A program made the translations under genes and the position numbers. The notes beneath the pieces were generated by a model. The model saw only the letters and a list, made by a program, of their open reading frames with translations, had not been told where the DNA came from and did not search any database. DNA of 8,631 nt from Candidatus Omnitrophota bacterium (GTDB lineage Bacteria; Omnitrophota; Gorgyraeia; Zapsychrales; Zapsychraceae): positions 1 through 8,631 of the forward strand of contig DAOWBD010000033.1 in NCBI GenBank assembly GCA_030634235.1, given 5' to 3'. The number at the start of each line of letters is the position of its first letter. Positions within the stretch are counted from its first letter, which is position 1. This document shows, piece by piece, positions 5,457-8,631 of this stretch.

Positions 5457-6511
5457 ACTGGAACGGCCTGATCGATCATTACCGCGAATATCTTCCCATC
5501 ACGGAGAAGACCCCTATTGTAACGCTTCTCGAAGGGAACACGCCGCTCGTGCTGTCGGAAGACCTCACCGAAGCCGTCGGCCCGAAGGTCTATTTAAAAT
5601 ACGAGGGGCTCAACCCGACGGGTTCGTTTAAAGACCGCGGCATGACTATGGCCATCTCGAAAGCCATCGAAAAGGGCAGCAAGATGGTCATGTGCGCCTC
5701 GACGGGAAACACGTCGGCTTCCGCCGCAGCCTACTCGGCAAAGAGCAGCTGTTTGAAATGCGTCGTCCTGATCCCTGAAGGCAATATCGCTCTTGGCAAA
5801 TTGGCCCAGGCGATGATCCACCAGGCGCAGGTCATTGCCATTCGCGGCAACTTCGACGAAGCCTTAACGCTCGTCAAAGAAATAACCGATAAGTATCCTG
5901 TTGAGTTGGTCAATTCGATCAACCCGTACCGCATCGAAGGGCAGAAGACCGGTTCTTTTGAAGTTTGCGATTATCTTAAGGACGCGCCGGAATTCCACGC
6001 GATTCCCGTCGGCAACGCGGGCAACATTACCGCTTACTGGAAGGGTTATAAGGAATACAAGGCCGCGGGGAAATCGACCCAACTGCCGAAGATGCTCGGC
6101 TTTCAGGCCGCGGGCTCCGCGCCCATCGTCCTCGGACATGTCGTCGAGAAACCTGAAACGATCGCCACCGCCATCCGCATCGGCAACCCGGCGAGTTGGA
6201 AGCAGGCCGAAGCCGCGCGTGATGAATCCGGCGGTTTGATCGATTCCGTCACCGACGATGAGATCCTTGAGGCCTACAAGCGCCTGGCGTCCAAGACCGG
6301 CATTTTTGTCGAACCGGCATCAGCCGCTTCCGTCGCAGGAATCCTGAAGCTCAGCCAAAAAGGCTATTTCAAAGATCACAAGGACGCGCGCGTTGTCTGC
6401 ACGGTTACCGGTCACGGCCTGAAAGATCCAAATATCGCGATTAAAAATGTCACCGATCCTGTCGTCCTCGACGCGGATATCAAAGCAGTCCTTAATAAAA
6501 TCGGATTGTAA
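5450..6511 (+). CDS. thrC: Threonine synthase
   Basis: This 353-residue PLP enzyme converts O-phosphohomoserine to threonine in the cytoplasm. The PLP-lysine motif is clear: NPTGSFKDRGM at 55-65, with K61 as the Schiff-base lysine. CASTGNTSASAAAY follows, and a later glycine-rich phosphate-binding loop reads PVGNAGNITAYW. Near the C-terminus are FVEPASAASVAG and VCTVTGHGLKDP, both usual in the family. The length fits the compact threonine synthase class of about 350 residues, without the N-terminal extension of E. coli or yeast enzymes. The start ATG lies in ATGGTGA, overlapping the homoserine dehydrogenase stop, with GGAGA (5441-5445) as ribosome binding site. Its substrate requires a homoserine kinase, whose best candidate here is the ApgM-like gene at 7223. 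Confidence 0.97.
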   Translation: MVNWNGLIDHYREYLPITEKTPIVTLLEGNTPLVLSEDLTEAVGPKVYLKYEGLNPTGSFKDRGMTMAISKAIEKGSKMVMCASTGNTSASAAAYSAKSSCLKCVVLIPEGNIALGKLAQAMIHQAQVIAIRGNFDEALTLVKEITDKYPVELVNSINPYRIEGQKTGSFEVCDYLKDAPEFHAIPVGNAGNITAYWKGYKEYKAAGKSTQLPKMLGFQAAGSAPIVLGHVVEKPETIATAIRIGNPASWKQAEAARDESGGLIDSVTDDEILEAYKRLASKTGIFVEPASAASVAGILKLSQKGYFKDHKDARVVCTVTGHGLKDPNIAIKNVTDPVVLDADIKAVLNKIGL

Positions 6512-6577
6512 CCCAAACTGACCCCGGGGGTCAGTTTGGCGGTTTAACCATAAACTGACCCCCGGGGTCAGTTTGGG
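6512..6577 (+). repeat. REP-like palindrome pair between thrC and coaB
   Basis: Two self-palindromes, CCAAACTGACCCC-G-GGGGTCAGTTTGG (6513-6539) and AAACTGACCCC-C-GGGGTCAGTTT (6552-6574), are themselves inverted copies. Bases 6512-6537 are the exact reverse complement of 6552-6577 over 26 bp, with a 14-base centre. This doublet resembles a BIME. It fills nearly the whole 79-base gap in an otherwise overlapping operon and reaches to within 13 bases of the coaB ATG. No T run follows either hairpin, so it is not a classical intrinsic terminator. Confidence 0.92.
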
Positions 6578-6590
6578 TCAGTCTGGTTCA

Positions 6591-7226
6591 ATGCTTAACA
6601 ACAAAAAAGTCTTGATCACGTGCGGGCCGACGTGGGTGCCCGTCGATACCATGCGGGTTATCAGCAACCGGTCCAGCGGGGCATTAGGGCAGATGCTCGC
6701 CGAAGATTTCACCAAAGCCGGCACGAAGGTAACATTACTTGAAGGGCCCGTCGCCAAACCGGCGGCGTCGAAAACGTTTAAGGTTCTGAAATTCCTGTTC
6801 TTTGATGAGCTCGCGGCGTTGATGCGTGCGGAACTCAAAAAGAACTACGACGTTTGTATTCACGCCGCGGCTGTTTCAGATTATAAAGTAAAGAACCCTA
6901 AGAGAACCAAGCTGAGCTCAAAGCTAAAGAAACTGAGGCTTGATCTCGTCCCGACAGAGAAGCTCGTCCACCGGATCAAAAAGCTGAACCCAGGACTTTT
7001 CCTCGTTGCCTTCAAGCTCGAAGCAAAGATGACCAGAGCCGCCGCGGCCGAACGATCGAAGGACCTTTTCGAGAAGGGGAGAAGCGACATCGTCGTCGCC
7101 AACAGCCTTCAGGGACAAAAATATTCGGGATATATCCTGGATAAGCATAAAAAATTTCTGGCACACGAACAATCGCGTAAAGGACTTTCAAGAACACTGG
7201 TGAAGATCGTAGGAAAACACCTATGA
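6591..7226 (+). CDS. coaB: Stand-alone phosphopantothenoylcysteine synthetase (CoaB-type)
   Basis: The 211-residue product matches the CoaB half (PF04127) of bifunctional CoaBC. That half joins 4'-phosphopantothenate to cysteine, using CTP in most bacteria, in coenzyme A synthesis. Visible motifs are VLITCGPTWVPVD at 7-19, SNRSSGALG at 25-33, and HAAAVSDYKVKNPKRTKLSSK at about 91-111, which includes the lysine-rich loop. VPTEKLVHRI and LVAFKLEA follow at 120-129 and 138-145. The CoaC flavoprotein decarboxylase domain is absent and should be encoded elsewhere. ATG 6591 is chosen because the first beta strand starts right after it. The in-frame TTG at 6573 lies inside the repeat and adds no family sequence. 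No Shine-Dalgarno precedes 6591, which is odd and may reflect repeat insertion. The stop forms ATGA with the next gene. A related DNA/pantothenate flavoprotein without CoA function is a less likely alternative. Confidence 0.86.
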   Translation: MLNNKKVLITCGPTWVPVDTMRVISNRSSGALGQMLAEDFTKAGTKVTLLEGPVAKPAASKTFKVLKFLFFDELAALMRAELKKNYDVCIHAAAVSDYKVKNPKRTKLSSKLKKLRLDLVPTEKLVHRIKKLNPGLFLVAFKLEAKMTRAAAAERSKDLFEKGRSDIVVANSLQGQKYSGYILDKHKKFLAHEQSRKGLSRTLVKIVGKHL

Positions 7227-8425
7227 AATATATCATTATCATTCCGGACGGCGCGGCCGATGTGCCCGTCGAGGAACTTGGGAATAAAACGCCTTTGGAG
7301 GCGGCCCGCACCACGAATATGGATTACCTGGCCCAGCACGGGTGCACGGGATTGATCCAGACGATCCCCGATGGGATGAGCCCCGGTTCCGACATCGGCA
7401 ACATGGCGCTTATGGGTTATGACCCGGCAAAGCACATGACCGGACGCGCGCCGCTTGAGGCGGCAAACCTTAATGTCACACTGACCGACAACGAGGTCGG
7501 GTACCGGTGCAATTTGGTCACCGTCATCGACAGTAAAATGGTCGACTACAGCGCCGGGCATATTAAGTCCAAAGAGGCCGCTCTTTTGATCGACGCTTTA
7601 AACGAAGAGATCGACATCGACGGGGTTAAATTCTATGCCGGGAAAAGTTATCGTCACCTGCTCGTTCTGAAAGTCCGCGATCCGAAAACATATTGCGCTA
7701 TCAAGACCACGCCGCCGCATGATATTTTAAACCAGGAGATCAAGGCCCATCTGCCTAAAGGTGCGGAATCCGGGATGCTCTTAAAGCTCATGGAGAAATC
7801 CAAAGATATCTTCGCGAAGCATTCGGTCAATGATGTCCGTGTCGACCTCGGCGAGAACCCGGCGACGATGATCTGGCTCTGGGGCCAGGGAACACGCCCG
7901 GACCTGCCATCATTTAAAAAGAAGTTCGGCGTAACCGGATCGATCATCTCTGCCGTTGACCTCGTCAACGGCATCGGGCGACTGGCCGGCCTTGACATTA
8001 TCGACGTACCCGGAATCACCGGCTACTATGATACGAACTATTTAGGAAAAGCGCAGTACGCGCTCGAATCCCTCAAGCATAAAGACTTCGTCTATATTCA
8101 CGTCGAGGCACCCGACGAAGCCGGCCATAACGGCGATATTAAGGAAAAAGTCACCGCCATCGAGAAGATCGATCAGGATATCGTCGGGACCATCTTAAAT
8201 CACTACGGCGAACACGACAACATACGTATTCTTGTTTTGCCGGACCATCCCACTCCGGTGAAACTCAGGACGCACACATCTGATCCTGTTCCGTTCGTGA
8301 TGTTTGGCAAAGGCATCGCTCACGACGGCTCGCAGGACTACAGCGAAACAACCGGGAAGAAGAACGGCCTGAAATTCGAAAGCGGAGAGGCCATCATCGA
8401 CCACTTTATGACAAAATACTTATAA
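7223..8425 (+). CDS. ApgM-like phosphoglycerate mutase family protein, probable alternative homoserine kinase
   Basis: This 400-residue protein belongs to the archaeal-type cofactor-independent phosphoglycerate mutase (ApgM) branch of the alkaline phosphatase superfamily. Active-site elements are visible: D9 in IIIIPDGAAD, the likely nucleophile S56 in PGSDIGNMALMGYDP (54-68), GRAPLEA at 74-80, D298 and H302 in EAPDEAGHNGD, and D341, H342 and H351 in LPDHPTPVKLRTHTSDPVPF. All metal-ligand positions appear present. A bacterial subgroup of this family has been proposed to be homoserine kinase because it sits beside threonine genes in genomes lacking ThrB. The same context holds here, between threonine synthase and aspartate kinase, with no GHMP kinase in view. 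Phosphorylation of homoserine is therefore the preferred role, and glycolytic phosphoglycerate mutase is the alternative. AGGA at 7211-7214, 8 bases upstream, supports the start. The ATG overlaps the coaB stop. Confidence 0.9.
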   Translation: MKYIIIIPDGAADVPVEELGNKTPLEAARTTNMDYLAQHGCTGLIQTIPDGMSPGSDIGNMALMGYDPAKHMTGRAPLEAANLNVTLTDNEVGYRCNLVTVIDSKMVDYSAGHIKSKEAALLIDALNEEIDIDGVKFYAGKSYRHLLVLKVRDPKTYCAIKTTPPHDILNQEIKAHLPKGAESGMLLKLMEKSKDIFAKHSVNDVRVDLGENPATMIWLWGQGTRPDLPSFKKKFGVTGSIISAVDLVNGIGRLAGLDIIDVPGITGYYDTNYLGKAQYALESLKHKDFVYIHVEAPDEAGHNGDIKEKVTAIEKIDQDIVGTILNHYGEHDNIRILVLPDHPTPVKLRTHTSDPVPFVMFGKGIAHDGSQDYSETTGKKNGLKFESGEAIIDHFMTKYL

Positions 8426-8439
8426 GGACTCAAAGAAAA

Positions 8440-8631
8440 ATGAATAAGCACATCATCGTTCAAAAATACGGCGGTTCTTCCGTCGCTAATATCGACCGGA
8501 TCAAGGCCGTCGCTAAACGCATTCTCTGCTCAAAAAAGAAAAATAACGGGATCGTTGTCGTTGTTTCGGCTCTGGGTGACACAACCGACGAGCTTGAAGA
8601 ACTGGCCTTTAACATTACCAAAAATCCTCCC
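8440..8631 (+). CDS. lysC: Aspartate kinase, 3' end outside window
   Basis: Only the first 64 residues are visible. They carry the aspartokinase ATP-site signature IVQKYGGSSVAN (6-17) and the following VVVVSALGDTTDEL (about 38-51). The enzyme phosphorylates aspartate, the first step to lysine, threonine and methionine, and supplies the homoserine dehydrogenase encoded four genes upstream. AAGGA at 8424-8428 overlaps the preceding stop codon and lies 11 bases from ATG 8440. The enzyme is separate from homoserine dehydrogenase, unlike the fused ThrA of E. coli. Regulatory ACT domains, if any, lie outside the window. Confidence 0.95.
   Translation, partial: MNKHIIVQKYGGSSVANIDRIKAVAKRILCSKKKNNGIVVVVSALGDTTDELEELAFNITKNPP

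Noticed and set aside
6512..6577. Intrinsic terminator between thrC and coaB
   Set aside because: The hairpins are strong, but neither is followed by a T run. The downstream genes have overlapping starts and no obvious promoter of their own.
6573..6590. TTG start for coaB at 6573
   Set aside because: It lies inside the palindromic repeat and adds six residues not found in the family. ATG 6591 sits right before the first beta strand.
7109..7561. Minus-strand open frame of about 150 codons across the coaB/ApgM junction
   Set aside because: It is antisense to two well-supported genes, and its composition mirrors their codon pattern. It has no start signal or motif.

Overview
The window is bacterial. 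It has Shine-Dalgarno-led, overlapping genes, a CCA-encoding tRNA, and two halves of different character. The core genes at 3773-8631 are moderately GC-rich and tightly packed. The left 3.6 kb is patchy: visibly AT-rich toxin-antitoxin genes alternate with surface-polysaccharide-type genes and palindromic repeats. No rRNA or clade-diagnostic gene is present. The gene mix and repeat style resemble uncultured groups such as Candidatus Omnitrophota or some deltaproteobacterial lineages, but this taxonomic guess is weak.

Left accessory part (1-3650). The window opens inside an AbiEii-type nucleotidyltransferase toxin gene (1-609). A YdcF/SanA-like DUF218 gene follows, apparently lacking its usual 5' membrane-anchor segment (628-1137). 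Next come two repeat clusters (1138-1252 and 1268-1405) and a small monotopic sugar-phosphate transferase (1412-2065). A second AbiE-type system then has its own promoter and possible operator. Its DUF6088/AbiEi-like antitoxin is intact (2192-2800), but its AbiEii toxin is frameshifted and cut short (2800-3071) exactly where a nested inverted-repeat array begins (3068-3205). Beyond that lies a compact element with perfect 22-bp inverted ends (3222-3547). Its interior is an internally deleted remnant of a REP-associated tyrosine transposase (RAYT).

Right core part (3556-8631). A promoter precedes tRNA-Pro(GGG), which is followed at close range by a PilZ-domain gene. Five further genes run in the same direction: homoserine dehydrogenase, threonine synthase, a stand-alone CoaB-type phosphopantothenoylcysteine synthetase, an ApgM-like protein and the start of aspartate kinase. 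Most junctions overlap by a few bases; the exceptions are an 80-bp gap holding a REP-like palindrome pair between threonine synthase and coaB, and a 14-bp gap before aspartate kinase.

Together the core genes encode aspartate kinase, homoserine dehydrogenase and threonine synthase, but no GHMP-type homoserine kinase (ThrB) is visible. The ApgM-like protein is the likely substitute, as proposed for this subfamily elsewhere. The most notable items are the RAYT-derived non-autonomous element, the mirror-symmetric nested repeat array, the antitoxin left with a ruined toxin, and the ThrB-less threonine operon. I saw no clearly unprecedented multi-gene system.
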